Shown in pieces: positions 27,279 through 35,988 of a stretch of DNA of 57,670 nucleotides. The position numbers and the translations under genes were made by a program. Within the stretch, counting starts at the first letter, position 1; every line of letters begins with the position of its first letter. Source of the stretch: Burkholderiaceae bacterium. Its GTDB lineage: Bacteria; Pseudomonadota; Gammaproteobacteria; Burkholderiales; Burkholderiaceae. The DNA lies in the NCBI GenBank assembly GCA_947457875.1, contig CANGWV010000002.1:1-57670 (forward strand), written 5' to 3'. The notes beneath the pieces were generated by a model. It saw only the letters and a program-made list of their open reading frames with translations, searched no databases and was not told the DNA's origin.

Positions 27279-27701
27279 ATGGGCAACCCTTTTTTAACTA
27301 ATCTCACTTTTGTAGTGCTCTCTAGTCTACTGGGGGCCGGTTTTGCCTATTCTCAAGCGAAAGACGATTTGGTTATGGTTCTCGATGGCAAACAGTATTC
27401 CATCGCTTATTACAAAAGCTCCATCAAATCCTTGCCCCCCGACTGGAAAAAAGTGTGGATCATCACGAATCGGAAATCAAGCGAAGGGCAACCAAAGGTG
27501 CGCGTCGTCTCAGTGCGTCGAAACATCCTGTTTAATTGCGTGCGCAATACTTATTCTACTTTGGCGACTATTAATTATGCGGAGCCCAATGCGGCCGGCA
27601 AACCCATGCTACAAACCGATACCGGCTTTAATTTAAATGATGACCCGGTGCCGGAAGGAAGCCCTTTAGCGATTGTGCAAAGTCAAGTTTGCGTATCTTA
27701 A
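27279..27701 (+). CDS. Secreted surface-adhesin-E-like protein
   Basis: The 140-residue protein has an N-terminal signal peptide (LTFVVLSSLLGAGFAYSQA). The rest shows the surface-adhesin-E-like pattern: a cysteine after a basic strand (RRNILFNCVRNTYSTLATINY), then PVPEGSPLAIVQSQVC with a terminal cysteine likely paired to it. It resembles the 24027-24515 product in plan. A candidate TATAAT lies at 27249-27254, upstream. It is followed after 9 bases by the first YcgR-like gene. Confidence 0.7.
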   Translation: MGNPFLTNLTFVVLSSLLGAGFAYSQAKDDLVMVLDGKQYSIAYYKSSIKSLPPDWKKVWIITNRKSSEGQPKVRVVSVRRNILFNCVRNTYSTLATINYAEPNAAGKPMLQTDTGFNLNDDPVPEGSPLAIVQSQVCVS

Positions 27702-27710
27702 TTTAATCCT

Positions 27711-28469
27711 ATGAAATTCAATATATACCCGCCCGAGGCATTAAAAAACATAGAGCCAAGTTTTCATGTGGAGCCTCGCGCTATCGCAAAAACGATTGAG
27801 CGTGAATTATTTAGAAAACCACTGGCGGGGTTATTTACGCTGGATGGCTCGGCCAGAGAATTGCCGGTCTCCTTATTGGAGATTAAACAAGGCTTAATCG
27901 TGATGAAGCCAGAAATCAAACCCGAAGGTGGCCTCACCAGCATCGTTGGTGGGCAGCGGGTGGTGGTGCTGTGTGGTGACACAGGGAAAATGCAATTTTT
28001 AGCCCTTAATTTGAAGTTAACCGAGGACGGAAATATCACCTGTCCGCTACCGTCCGATTTGATTTTGATCCAGCGCAGAAAAGAGTTTCGTACGCTAGGT
28101 CCTGCGGATGACGACCTAAGTTTTGTACTTTGTTTGGGCGCCGGTCAGGAGTTATTGACCAAGGTAATCGATATTTCAGCGCACGGCATACTGCTCGACA
28201 TTCGCTTGGGCGCAACCGAAGTGGAGGGTGGTCGGTATTGGCACTCCGGTTATTTTGAGCGACTGAAGTCGCGCTCGACCACCATCGATCTGCTAATTAA
28301 AAATGTACGGCCTGGCGCGGCGATGGATCGCATTCGCGCAGGGTGTGAGCTGTATGAGCCCAACAAATTAGTATTGAAAGAGTTCGAAAGTACCCGCAGC
28401 GCGATTGAGAATGCCAGAGTGCAAAGCCGCCTCAATCGATGGCATCTGGGGGCGTCGTGGCATGTCTAA
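27711..28469 (+). CDS. YcgR-like PilZ-domain protein, copy 1
   Basis: The 252-residue protein has an N-terminal YcgR-type domain and a C-terminal PilZ domain. The c-di-GMP-binding motifs are RRKEFR at 122-127 (RxxxR) and DISAHG at 154-159 (D/N-x-S-x-x-G), both intact. YcgR proteins bind c-di-GMP and slow the flagellar motor. A paralogue at 35989-36744 shares the start (M-x-F-x-IY-x-P) and the LRLGATE-x-E-x-G stretch. It opens the run of chemosensory-like genes that leads to flgA. Confidence 0.88.
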   Translation: MKFNIYPPEALKNIEPSFHVEPRAIAKTIERELFRKPLAGLFTLDGSARELPVSLLEIKQGLIVMKPEIKPEGGLTSIVGGQRVVVLCGDTGKMQFLALNLKLTEDGNITCPLPSDLILIQRRKEFRTLGPADDDLSFVLCLGAGQELLTKVIDISAHGILLDIRLGATEVEGGRYWHSGYFERLKSRSTTIDLLIKNVRPGAAMDRIRAGCELYEPNKLVLKEFESTRSAIENARVQSRLNRWHLGASWHV

Positions 28470-28511
28470 GCTCACATTGATGCAGCACCTCGATTTTTTA
28501 ATGAATTGATA

Positions 28512-29327
28512 ATGAATTTTTTTGATAACTTAACTACCGGTAAGCTCATCATGATCATCAGCGCCCTGATGTTCATTGCGCTGCTGTATTTTTTCATTCG
28601 AGACTTTTACGGCAAGGTGCTTGAAAGTGCCAAGGGCAAAACGCTCGATACAAAACCGGTGGAGCCAGTGATGGTGGCGAGTTTGCAAAAAACCCATCAG
28701 CTGGAAGAAGTCATTAATCAAAAAATTGCCAATATGAAGTTGGACCTCATGGCTGAGCGGCTGCGTATTACTTCCACTGCTGAGGTCCTAAAAAATCTGG
28801 CTGCCGAGCGCCATCTTCCAGAAACCTTGTATCAAATCTATTTTGAGACGCGCGCGTTTCCGAAGAAGAGCCTCGAAGCCCAACAAACCGACCTTGAATG
28901 GCATGCTCAGGCTGGAATTACTGCATTAAAAGTAGATCCATTGCCCTTGGACGATGGAACGGTGATTCATTTCACGCTGCATAACTACCCCTATACACTG
29001 ACTGCGATCAATCACCGTTTTGCAAGAACGTACTATGTTGAGTTAACACTGCGTGACGTCGATGAAGCGCGGTTGTTTGTCGTGCGCGTCAAGGCAAATG
29101 AAACAACTGGCCGCGATATCCTAGAAACCGCCATCATCGAGATGAAGTCGGGTGATTGGATTGATGACATTGCCAGTTGTCGCCTATTGATGGATAAGCG
29201 TAAGACGGAAGTGCAATTGATGGCCGAGCACCGCGAAGTAGAGATGATGAAGCAGCGCTTTGTATTAAATCATTCCAACAATAAATTCAGCGCCAGTAAG
29301 CCTGACTCTAGTCGTAAGAAAGGCTAG
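28512..29327 (+). CDS. Membrane protein with coiled-coil linker, unknown
   Basis: The 271-residue protein has one N-terminal membrane helix (about residues 11-29, KLIMIISALMFIALLYFFI) and a helical linker (50-110). A mixed alpha/beta domain follows (120-230), with strands around TVIHFTLHNYPYTLTAINHRF and YYVELTLRDVDEARLFVVRVKA, and a basic helical tail. No family is recognised. ATG 28512 is preferred over a TTG six bases upstream. It is the first of five genes that share a strand, have short gaps or overlaps, and end at flgA. Confidence 0.75.
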   Translation: MNFFDNLTTGKLIMIISALMFIALLYFFIRDFYGKVLESAKGKTLDTKPVEPVMVASLQKTHQLEEVINQKIANMKLDLMAERLRITSTAEVLKNLAAERHLPETLYQIYFETRAFPKKSLEAQQTDLEWHAQAGITALKVDPLPLDDGTVIHFTLHNYPYTLTAINHRFARTYYVELTLRDVDEARLFVVRVKANETTGRDILETAIIEMKSGDWIDDIASCRLLMDKRKTEVQLMAEHREVEMMKQRFVLNHSNNKFSASKPDSSRKKG

Positions 29328-29335
29328 AGCCCATT

Positions 29336-30361
29336 TTGTTTGCATTACGCCCCCCTCGATCTCAGCGTACGATTTACTTCTGGTTTCTGGCATTTACCAG
29401 TTTCTTGGTGGTGGTTTCATTAATGACCCTACTCGGGGCTGCCAGTGAGCTGTCTGGTTCCTCGGATGAGCTAAAAAACCTCAAAGTGACGGGCCCCAAT
29501 TTAGAAGATTTTGTGAAGACGCAAAGCATCGACTTTCGCTTAAACAACAATAACAATCAACGCCGACTCAGGGCGGCAGACATACCCAAGCTGGCGGACG
29601 ATGCGATTGTCCCTCTGAGCTTGGATGATGCCGTCAATCGTGCCTTCCAATTTTTTGCCGAGTTTGAGAACAAACGGTTTAAGCCCATTCTGGATGTGAC
29701 CTTGCCGGTGATAGAGTCGGTTGAGCCCGGCTCGCCTGCTGGCCTTGCCGGAGTAAAGCCTGGAGATATCGTCACCTACCTCAATGCAGTCAAAATTGAA
29801 TCAGTAACGGGTTTTTATTTCGCGCTCAACGATAGACCGGCTGCGGAGTTCACGCTAAAACTGCTGAGAAATAAAAGAGACACTATTTCGGTTGTGATGC
29901 GCATCACTGGCAAAGGGACCATTAATGACAGTAACGTCGGCTTGCGTTTCGTCACTCCTGCTGATGCGGTGTATTACACGGAGCAGGAAACCAAGCGTCA
30001 AGCCGATCAATACCGTCGCGAGATGCTTTCAGCGATTCCCATCGATTGGCGTGCGGATGCGGCAAATAATTTAATGCAAAATGCAAAGCGCCTAAACCTA
30101 ATTGCCAGGGGAGTTATTGATCCGTCCGGGTCGAATCCAGCCAAGATCCAGTCGAGGGAGGTGTTGGCGTGGCAGCATAAAAAGTACCTCGAAAATGTGG
30201 ATATTTATTTTTCCCAGAAATGGAAAATTGAGCGTCGCAGTGCTGACTATTTAACTGGAATGGGCGATGCCGTCGTCGCTCTCGTTTGTAGCTTGTTTAT
30301 TTTTGCGATTGCATTTGGCTTATTTTGGTATCAGCGTCAGCTACCGGGTAAAAGCGCATGA
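29336..30361 (+). CDS. PDZ-domain membrane protein
   Basis: The 341-residue protein has a membrane helix near residues 13-35, a periplasmic region with a PDZ domain (about 120-195; VIESVEPGSPAGLAGVKPGDIVTYLN is the carboxylate-binding loop and beta strand), and a second membrane helix near 311-331 ending in a short cytoplasmic tail. PDZ domains of this kind bind C-terminal peptides; no protease domain is present. TTG is the only start that keeps the first helix, with GAAAGG upstream. It overlaps the CheW-like gene by ATGATG. Confidence 0.78.
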   Translation: MFALRPPRSQRTIYFWFLAFTSFLVVVSLMTLLGAASELSGSSDELKNLKVTGPNLEDFVKTQSIDFRLNNNNNQRRLRAADIPKLADDAIVPLSLDDAVNRAFQFFAEFENKRFKPILDVTLPVIESVEPGSPAGLAGVKPGDIVTYLNAVKIESVTGFYFALNDRPAAEFTLKLLRNKRDTISVVMRITGKGTINDSNVGLRFVTPADAVYYTEQETKRQADQYRREMLSAIPIDWRADAANNLMQNAKRLNLIARGVIDPSGSNPAKIQSREVLAWQHKKYLENVDIYFSQKWKIERRSADYLTGMGDAVVALVCSLFIFAIAFGLFWYQRQLPGKSA

Positions 30362-30765
30362 TGAATAGCGAAAAACCAGAGTATTGGCTCGGTATGCGCA
30401 TCAACGGAGAGCGGTATGCACTGCCTGCAAGTGCAGTGCAATCGGTTTTTTTATACCCCGAAGCAGAGCAACCATTGGGCGAATTGCGCATTAGTGGTGT
30501 TGTTGTCCATGAAGGCGCCCCAGTGTATCTGCGCAACCATTTTCAGGTATTGCGGTTTAACCGCCGCTCTGAAACACTTTCCAATTGGCAGCAAGCGCTT
30601 AAACCAGGCAATGCCCCATGGATTCTGGTTTTAAAAGAAGGCCCAAGTCAAGGTCTTGGCTTTCGGGTAAATAATATTGCTGGCCCATTTCACGCTTCCA
30701 TCCTAAGCGACTCCTTGTTCGTGCATCACCATGGGATCGATTATTTATTGTTGGAGGCATCTTAG
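30358..30765 (+). CDS. CheW-like scaffold protein
   Basis: A 135-residue single CheW-like domain. The first beta subdomain has the usual pattern WLGMRINGERYALPASAVQSV, followed by LRISGVVVHEGAPVYLRNHFQVL where CheW has GxxNxRGxxxPVxDL. The second half is WILVLKEGPSQGLGFRVNNIAG. CheW couples receptors to the CheA kinase. The RG of the canonical motif is not retained, so binding may differ. It starts inside the stop of the PDZ gene and is followed by an MCP-topology protein and a CheA-like protein. Confidence 0.75.
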   Translation: MMNSEKPEYWLGMRINGERYALPASAVQSVFLYPEAEQPLGELRISGVVVHEGAPVYLRNHFQVLRFNRRSETLSNWQQALKPGNAPWILVLKEGPSQGLGFRVNNIAGPFHASILSDSLFVHHHGIDYLLLEAS

Positions 30766-30805
30766 TGCCAGGTAACCGACCTGATTCATTAGCTAGAAAA
30801 AATTT

Positions 30806-32755
30806 ATGAGCAAAAAATATCAAAACCATATCTTTCAGCGTCCAACGACCCCCTGGCGCTGGCTGGCCATTACCTCATTTGTTATCGCACTAATCGCCAG
30901 CGTCAGCGCATTCATCTCCGCGCGCAATTGGGTCTCGGATGGTAGCTATTTGCAGTCCATTGATATTGAACAAATTGAAGTATTGCGCCTCATACCTGCG
31001 TTAAAAGAATTACAAGCCCGAACCAATGGAGCGGTTGGGTTGGAACCCAGTTTTTTTAACAGCCTGAAAAAATCCGACAGTCTCTTTAAATCTATTACCG
31101 ATGATCTAAAGCCCCAGGGCAATTCGGCAGGCACAGGTACCTCAAAAGCAGGAGCTCCCGCAGCTCAGCCGCAAAATGCGGCAAAGTCGGGCGTAAGTGA
31201 GGCGCCCAAAGCAACCCTCTCTGATAACCCGATATTGGCCTTTTTTCAAAGAGTAGACGCCAAAATCATGAATCTCCTGTTTGGTAAGCCTGATAAATAT
31301 GCTTATCTATCGGAAGACAAGTTCGATCCTGCCGACTCGCCCACCGGTTCTGCAAAGTCAGCTCAGATGAGCAGCGTGCAGGACGTGTTGCAAGGAGCAA
31401 AGAAAACAGAGCAGGCCATTGGGACTGTTTTAGCCCAAGAAAAAAGCCTGGCGGGCTTTGCTATTCTTGCGAAGTCTGCAGAAACCTTGTTGGCTCCAAA
31501 AGGCGCGCTGGAGCTCGATAAGATGGCGGCTGATTTCCCAGCCAGAAGGTATGCGGAAAGCCTGGATGCGTTTGTAAAGGCAAATACGGCATGGCAAAAA
31601 AATATCATTGACTCGGCAAATAATGCCGAATTACAAAAAGCCCTGGGTACGGTAATCGATCAAAAAGTATTGCTTGAGATTGAGCTTGGCAAAAAAGGGG
31701 TTAGTAAGGCTCTGCCTAAGCTAGGTGAGGCAATGGTTAAAGTGCACCAAACACCATGGCATACCAAGTTGCCCCAAGAAAGCGCCGTTGCCTTAAAACT
31801 CTATGCACCTAGCATAGCGAGCATTCGTGAATTTGCCTCTGGCCATGAGGCTTTGAGAGTGGTTGCTCAGCAGAACTCCGAGGACTTGGGGTTTTTTGAT
31901 TTCGAGACTGCGGGTGGCTTTTTGGGACTCACTCTGTTGTCCCTCTTCGGGATGTTGGGAGCCGCCATTGGAGGCTTCCTCTACCTACGCAATACTAGCC
32001 TCAACGCAATCGATTTGCAGCGTGCTGCACCCGTTGCTTCTGCTGCCGATCAGCTCCTTAGCTCCATTGATTTAGGCTTTGACAATGCGCCCAGCATGAA
32101 AGTGTTGGATGAAAAAGAGCCCGATCCAAAGCCTGCTGCAGCAGAGCGCCGAGCGCAAGCCAATGAAGGAGCGGCAACGCCCGAATTAAAAACGGTCGTC
32201 AACGTTATTTCCGAGCTGAGTGGTGACTTAAAAGAACGAATTAGCAATATTGAGCGGCGCTTCAAATTACTGGGCCAGTTAAGTAATAAGCTACGCCATT
32301 CAGTTAATACGCTCCAAGATAAGGCAGCGCAAATTCGCCCTGCTAGCCCCAATGAGGACGATGCGATTTATGCTGGCTCAAGCGATAGGGGCAGCAGGGT
32401 AGGTCCACTGGATCAACTGCAAGATGCCTTCTTTGCCCTAAAACAGCAGGGCGTCCGACTCTATTTGGCGATTTTGGATAATCATTCCAGCAAGCAGCTT
32501 GCGGTGGAGACCGAGCAGTTAAATCTATTGGTAGACCGTGTCGAAGCGACTGTGTCGAAAATGAGAAGCTCGCTTGCGCTGGCTTTGGACCAAGCAGCCG
32601 CTTCTGAGCAGCTTGCCCCAGAGGTCTCTTTAGAAGCGATTGAGCTGATGTCGATGGATGCAAAGCAAGTGATTCGTGACCTCGACGTTTGGGAAGAAGA
32701 GTTTGATGGCCTTGGCCAGGAATTCTCGGACCTTAAACGTCAAGCTAAAACCTAA
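30806..32755 (+). CDS. MCP/PilJ-topology membrane protein lacking a recognisable receptor tip
   Basis: The 649-residue protein has transmembrane helices at about 17-38 and 370-394, enclosing a helical periplasmic domain of some 330 residues with a low-complexity Ala/Pro/Gly insert (105-138). The cytoplasmic part (395-649) is a proline-rich linker followed by coiled-coil segments. This is receptor topology like PilJ or MCPs, but the highly conserved hairpin tip that contacts CheA and CheW (E-x-x-R-A-x-E) is not visible. Function unknown; its neighbours suggest it is the receptor or scaffold of this system. Confidence 0.72.
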   Translation: MSKKYQNHIFQRPTTPWRWLAITSFVIALIASVSAFISARNWVSDGSYLQSIDIEQIEVLRLIPALKELQARTNGAVGLEPSFFNSLKKSDSLFKSITDDLKPQGNSAGTGTSKAGAPAAQPQNAAKSGVSEAPKATLSDNPILAFFQRVDAKIMNLLFGKPDKYAYLSEDKFDPADSPTGSAKSAQMSSVQDVLQGAKKTEQAIGTVLAQEKSLAGFAILAKSAETLLAPKGALELDKMAADFPARRYAESLDAFVKANTAWQKNIIDSANNAELQKALGTVIDQKVLLEIELGKKGVSKALPKLGEAMVKVHQTPWHTKLPQESAVALKLYAPSIASIREFASGHEALRVVAQQNSEDLGFFDFETAGGFLGLTLLSLFGMLGAAIGGFLYLRNTSLNAIDLQRAAPVASAADQLLSSIDLGFDNAPSMKVLDEKEPDPKPAAAERRAQANEGAATPELKTVVNVISELSGDLKERISNIERRFKLLGQLSNKLRHSVNTLQDKAAQIRPASPNEDDAIYAGSSDRGSRVGPLDQLQDAFFALKQQGVRLYLAILDNHSSKQLAVETEQLNLLVDRVEATVSKMRSSLALALDQAAASEQLAPEVSLEAIELMSMDAKQVIRDLDVWEEEFDGLGQEFSDLKRQAKT

Positions 32756-32784
32756 TGCGGTGATTTGGATAAAAGCACAATCGT

Positions 32785-34299
32785 ATGGCTGAAGAAAAAC
32801 CGCTATTTCTAATTGACGTTGATCGTGCGATCGAGGGACTGCTGTCGTCTTCTCCGGTCAATGGCGATACGGGATCGGCTAGAACTCAGTCTTTGGTTAT
32901 GTACAGCGTTGATTTGGCAAACGCCCTTGATGGCGCTGGGCTCGATGCATTGAGTGGATTCGCAACCGCGTTATCCGAGAGTTTTGTTGCCAATCGGCCC
33001 CAAGCATTTTTATTGATTACAGAGTTAATTACCTTAGTCAATGCCGAAGCTGCCTTGATTCATCCGTCTAGCAGCTCCCAGGCTCCAGTCAGTCTTGAGC
33101 GCTTAAATCAGGCCAAAGCGGATTTCGAGAAAAAATTAAATCAATTAAAAGAAGGCGTGCCGATTTCGACCGAGCCATTGTCGATTGCCATTCCTCCGTC
33201 TGATGTGGCAGCGGAGAAGCTGGAGCCCCAGGCTTCCCAATCGCCGCCCATCGATGAAGATGAATACGTCGACGAATTTCCGAACCAGGAATTTTCTGCG
33301 GAGCTCAAAGAGCGCCTGCGTGCATTCGAAAAGCCACCGGAGCCTCAGGCTCAAGCAGCAGAGCCTCGTTTTGCGGTAGATGAACGCAATGATCTCAATC
33401 GGCTTTTTACGCCACGACAGGATTCGCCACCCGTTGTCATGCCTGCGGTAGCGCCAAAAGCATTTTCAATGCCTGAGGGCGTTACGAAGCCGATTGATCG
33501 GGCAAGCACCTTTGATTACTCTAGCCACACACGGTACCAAGATCGGCATTACGTTTTAGACCGCGCAAGCAATTTGAATCGCCTGCAAAAGGCCCGCAGC
33601 CTAGCTGGTCAGGGCGAAAGTTGGAGCGGGGTTGAGCTCGACTTTGTGCTGAGCAAAGAACAGGATGACCTGATCCATGTAGGGCAGCAATCGTTACGGC
33701 ATATTTTTGATAATTTGACGGATGAGCTTTTAATTGATGAGGTCTATGCCGATGCGGATATAGCCCAGCAACTTCTAACGATTCTCAGTATTTTGCCGCC
33801 ATGCCCCAGTATTTTTGCGGTTCAGCAAGAGTTGATGATCTTCATCGACCTTGATCACATTTCCTTATCGCAAGAGCATCTGATGGCAGTGGGAAGCATG
33901 ATGGCTGAAATCGGCGGCTCCTTGGAGGTGCATCATGAAGGCGCCCGTCTTTCTTGCCCATCGAGTCTTTTGAGAATGCCGATGGCGTATTTTTCACGCC
34001 ACGGAAATTACTATGCGGTGTCGGCAATTCAATATTTGGGGGAAGAGCAGTTGGATAAAGCCTCCGACTCTAAAGTGGACTCAATCGGTGAAATCATTCA
34101 TCCAGCCAGAAAGATTGCGGTCCGCGCCGGACTGGAGACTTACTGGCTGTACGCCCACGAATTTTTGGGCGTGGAAAACATGAACGTCCATCAAAATATT
34201 CCTGCGGTATTGGATCGACCCCATTGGTTGGCTGGCGTTGCTCTGGATGGGGCCAATACCGTCTATTCTTGGGTCGCGCTCGAGAGGTACGTCAAATAA
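32785..34299 (+). CDS. CheA-like protein without kinase core
   Basis: The 504-residue cytoplasmic protein starts with a helical domain (1-95), then an acidic/proline linker (100-240). Residues 360-395 (SQEHLMAVGSMMAEIGGSLEVHHEG, then LSCPSSLL) resemble the end of a CheA/ChpA ATPase domain, and 398-504 (AYFSRHGNYYAVSAIQYLG...) resembles the adjoining CheW-like P5 domain. The phosphorylated-histidine domain and the N, G1 and G2 ATP-binding boxes are not recognisable, so kinase activity is unlikely. The similarity is by eye and needs structure prediction. Its stop overlaps the flgA start (TAATG). Confidence 0.7.
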   Translation: MAEEKPLFLIDVDRAIEGLLSSSPVNGDTGSARTQSLVMYSVDLANALDGAGLDALSGFATALSESFVANRPQAFLLITELITLVNAEAALIHPSSSSQAPVSLERLNQAKADFEKKLNQLKEGVPISTEPLSIAIPPSDVAAEKLEPQASQSPPIDEDEYVDEFPNQEFSAELKERLRAFEKPPEPQAQAAEPRFAVDERNDLNRLFTPRQDSPPVVMPAVAPKAFSMPEGVTKPIDRASTFDYSSHTRYQDRHYVLDRASNLNRLQKARSLAGQGESWSGVELDFVLSKEQDDLIHVGQQSLRHIFDNLTDELLIDEVYADADIAQQLLTILSILPPCPSIFAVQQELMIFIDLDHISLSQEHLMAVGSMMAEIGGSLEVHHEGARLSCPSSLLRMPMAYFSRHGNYYAVSAIQYLGEEQLDKASDSKVDSIGEIIHPARKIAVRAGLETYWLYAHEFLGVENMNVHQNIPAVLDRPHWLAGVALDGANTVYSWVALERYVK

Positions 34300-34988
34300 T
34301 GCGCGGCTTTGGGCTCCCGCTATGTGTTGGCCTACTGCACTGGTTTTTGGCGACTTCAGCCCAAGCCACCCTGACACCCGACTTGGAGGCCTCGATTAAG
34401 CGGCATATTCAAAAAAGCCCCAGCGTTAATGGCTTGCGAGTCGAAATACAGATGATTGAGCCCAATCAGGTCATTCCGCCCTGCGTCGGTGGCTCGATTG
34501 AGATCATCACACCCCCCGGCGTCCGGTTGTGGGGTAGAAGTTCACTGCAACTGCGCTGCGCCAAGGCCTCGTGGATGGTGAATGTGCCGTTAAATATCCG
34601 TGCTTTTGGCGATTATGTAGTGGCTAGTCGCTACCTGCCTTTTGGGCAAAAGCTGGAAAGTGGCGATATTCGGGTGATTGAGGGCGATTTAAGCATCCTA
34701 CCCGACGACGTCTTAAGAACGCCTCGGGCGGCCTTTGATAAGGTTTTGGGTCGACCACTGCAAATGGGTGCTCCTATTGGGCTAAACGATTTAAAGGAAT
34801 CTGCCGTAATCAAATCAGGAGACCCGGTTTTGATCCAACTGGTCGGTAAGGGCTTTCAGGTATCGGGTGAAGGAACCGCCCAAAGCTCTGGCATGGTTGG
34901 TGATATGGTGCGGGTGCGCTTGATGGACGGCCAGACCTTGCAAGGTAGGGTAATAAGACCAGGTGTGGTTGGGGTTAATATAGAGTGA
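34299..34988 (+). CDS. flgA: Flagellar basal body P-ring formation protein FlgA
   Basis: This periplasmic chaperone helps FlgI assemble the P ring. The 229-residue protein has a signal peptide (LPLCVGLLHWFLATSAQA) and the C-terminal SAF-like FlgA domain with ESGDIRVIEGDLSILPDDVL and GRPLQMGAPIGLNDLKE, ending with DMVRVRLMDGQTLQGRVI. ATG 34299 overlaps the preceding stop, tying the chemosensory-like operon to flagellar assembly. The rest of the flgBCDEFGHIJ operon is not in the window. Confidence 0.93.
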   Translation: MRGFGLPLCVGLLHWFLATSAQATLTPDLEASIKRHIQKSPSVNGLRVEIQMIEPNQVIPPCVGGSIEIITPPGVRLWGRSSLQLRCAKASWMVNVPLNIRAFGDYVVASRYLPFGQKLESGDIRVIEGDLSILPDDVLRTPRAAFDKVLGRPLQMGAPIGLNDLKESAVIKSGDPVLIQLVGKGFQVSGEGTAQSSGMVGDMVRVRLMDGQTLQGRVIRPGVVGVNIE

Positions 34989-35073
34989 GCGATGACTTAC
35001 TTTATGCGGTACAGTACTATTTAAAGGCAGTTGGCTAGTAAAATGCAGGTAAAGTAGCAAACAGGAGAAGACG

Positions 35074-35409
35074 ATGAAGATTAATGAGAATGCACCACTG
35101 ATTCCACCACATTCAGGAGTGGGTAAAACCACCCCAGGCGTTAACTCGTCTGCCGTTAATCAGTCTCCTAGCAAAACTACTGCCGATGCGGTTCCGGGTC
35201 CGGCTGTTAATTTGGACATTAGCTTGACTGCCAAATTAGCCGAAGTACAAAGCGATTCCAAAGCCAATAAGGCGAGCGATGAGGCCTTGATTGAAAAACT
35301 GCGCGCCAAAATTGCTGCAGGCGAATTCGAAATCGATTACAAACAAATCTCCCAAGCCATGCTGAAGGACGTTGTTGCAGCCATTGGCCAAAAGCCGAAC
35401 CGCATCTAA
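35074..35409 (+). CDS. flgM: Anti-sigma-28 factor FlgM
   Basis: It binds and inhibits FliA until the hook is complete and FlgM is exported. The 111-residue protein has a disordered Ser/Pro-rich N-terminus and the conserved C-terminal helices (NKASDEALIEKLRAKIAAGEFEIDYKQIS). It is slightly longer than the enterobacterial protein. AGGAG stands 7 bases before the ATG. The target, fliA, is in the same window on the opposite strand. Confidence 0.9.
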   Translation: MKINENAPLIPPHSGVGKTTPGVNSSAVNQSPSKTTADAVPGPAVNLDISLTAKLAEVQSDSKANKASDEALIEKLRAKIAAGEFEIDYKQISQAMLKDVVAAIGQKPNRI

Positions 35410-35456
35410 TTCGTCTCTGATCCTGCACGCAACGCTTGTAACGCGTTCACTCCACC

Positions 35457-35870
35457 ATGACCGACTCTGCCGGCACAATGCCATTTGATGCATTGCATGC
35501 ATTTCTAGAAAAAATTGACATTGCAGTACGGGATTTACGTTCCGCCCTCGAGGCAAACGACATGGATCGCTTGCCTGCCGCGCTTGAACTCACTAATGCG
35601 GCTTTAGAGTCGATCAATGGGTATCCCGGCGGCGCTGAAAAACTCAGGGGGGATATTAATCAATTCCCCGAGGATCAAAAAGAGCAGTTATTAAACTTGC
35701 TCAATGAAACGTCCACCAACCACCAAATCAATGGCGATCTAATTCGCCTAGCGATGCAGCGCAGCGCTGCCATGCAGTCCTTTATTGCGCAGCAAGCCCC
35801 GGGTGCCACCTACGGCAGTGACGGCGGTGTTCCTGGCTCGGTCGGCGGCGTCTTATCCCGCAAGGTTTAG
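35457..35870 (+). CDS. flgN: Flagellar export chaperone FlgN
   Basis: FlgN escorts hook-associated proteins FlgK and FlgL to the export gate. The 137-residue, mostly helical protein, with QRSAAMQSFIAQQ near the end, fits FlgN size and fold, and flgA-flgM-flgN is a standard order. Primary sequence is weakly conserved in this family, so position carries much of the call. The C-terminus is glycine rich. Confidence 0.8.
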   Translation: MTDSAGTMPFDALHAFLEKIDIAVRDLRSALEANDMDRLPAALELTNAALESINGYPGGAEKLRGDINQFPEDQKEQLLNLLNETSTNHQINGDLIRLAMQRSAAMQSFIAQQAPGATYGSDGGVPGSVGGVLSRKV

Positions 35871-35988
35871 GGGTCTTCGCGCACGCCTAAAGAGCGTATC
35901 CATGGGGCAATTCGTATAATTAGTATTTGTCCCAGCCACAATTGCGATTCTGCTGTATGGCGGCATGGGGTCATTTGAACTGCAATCG

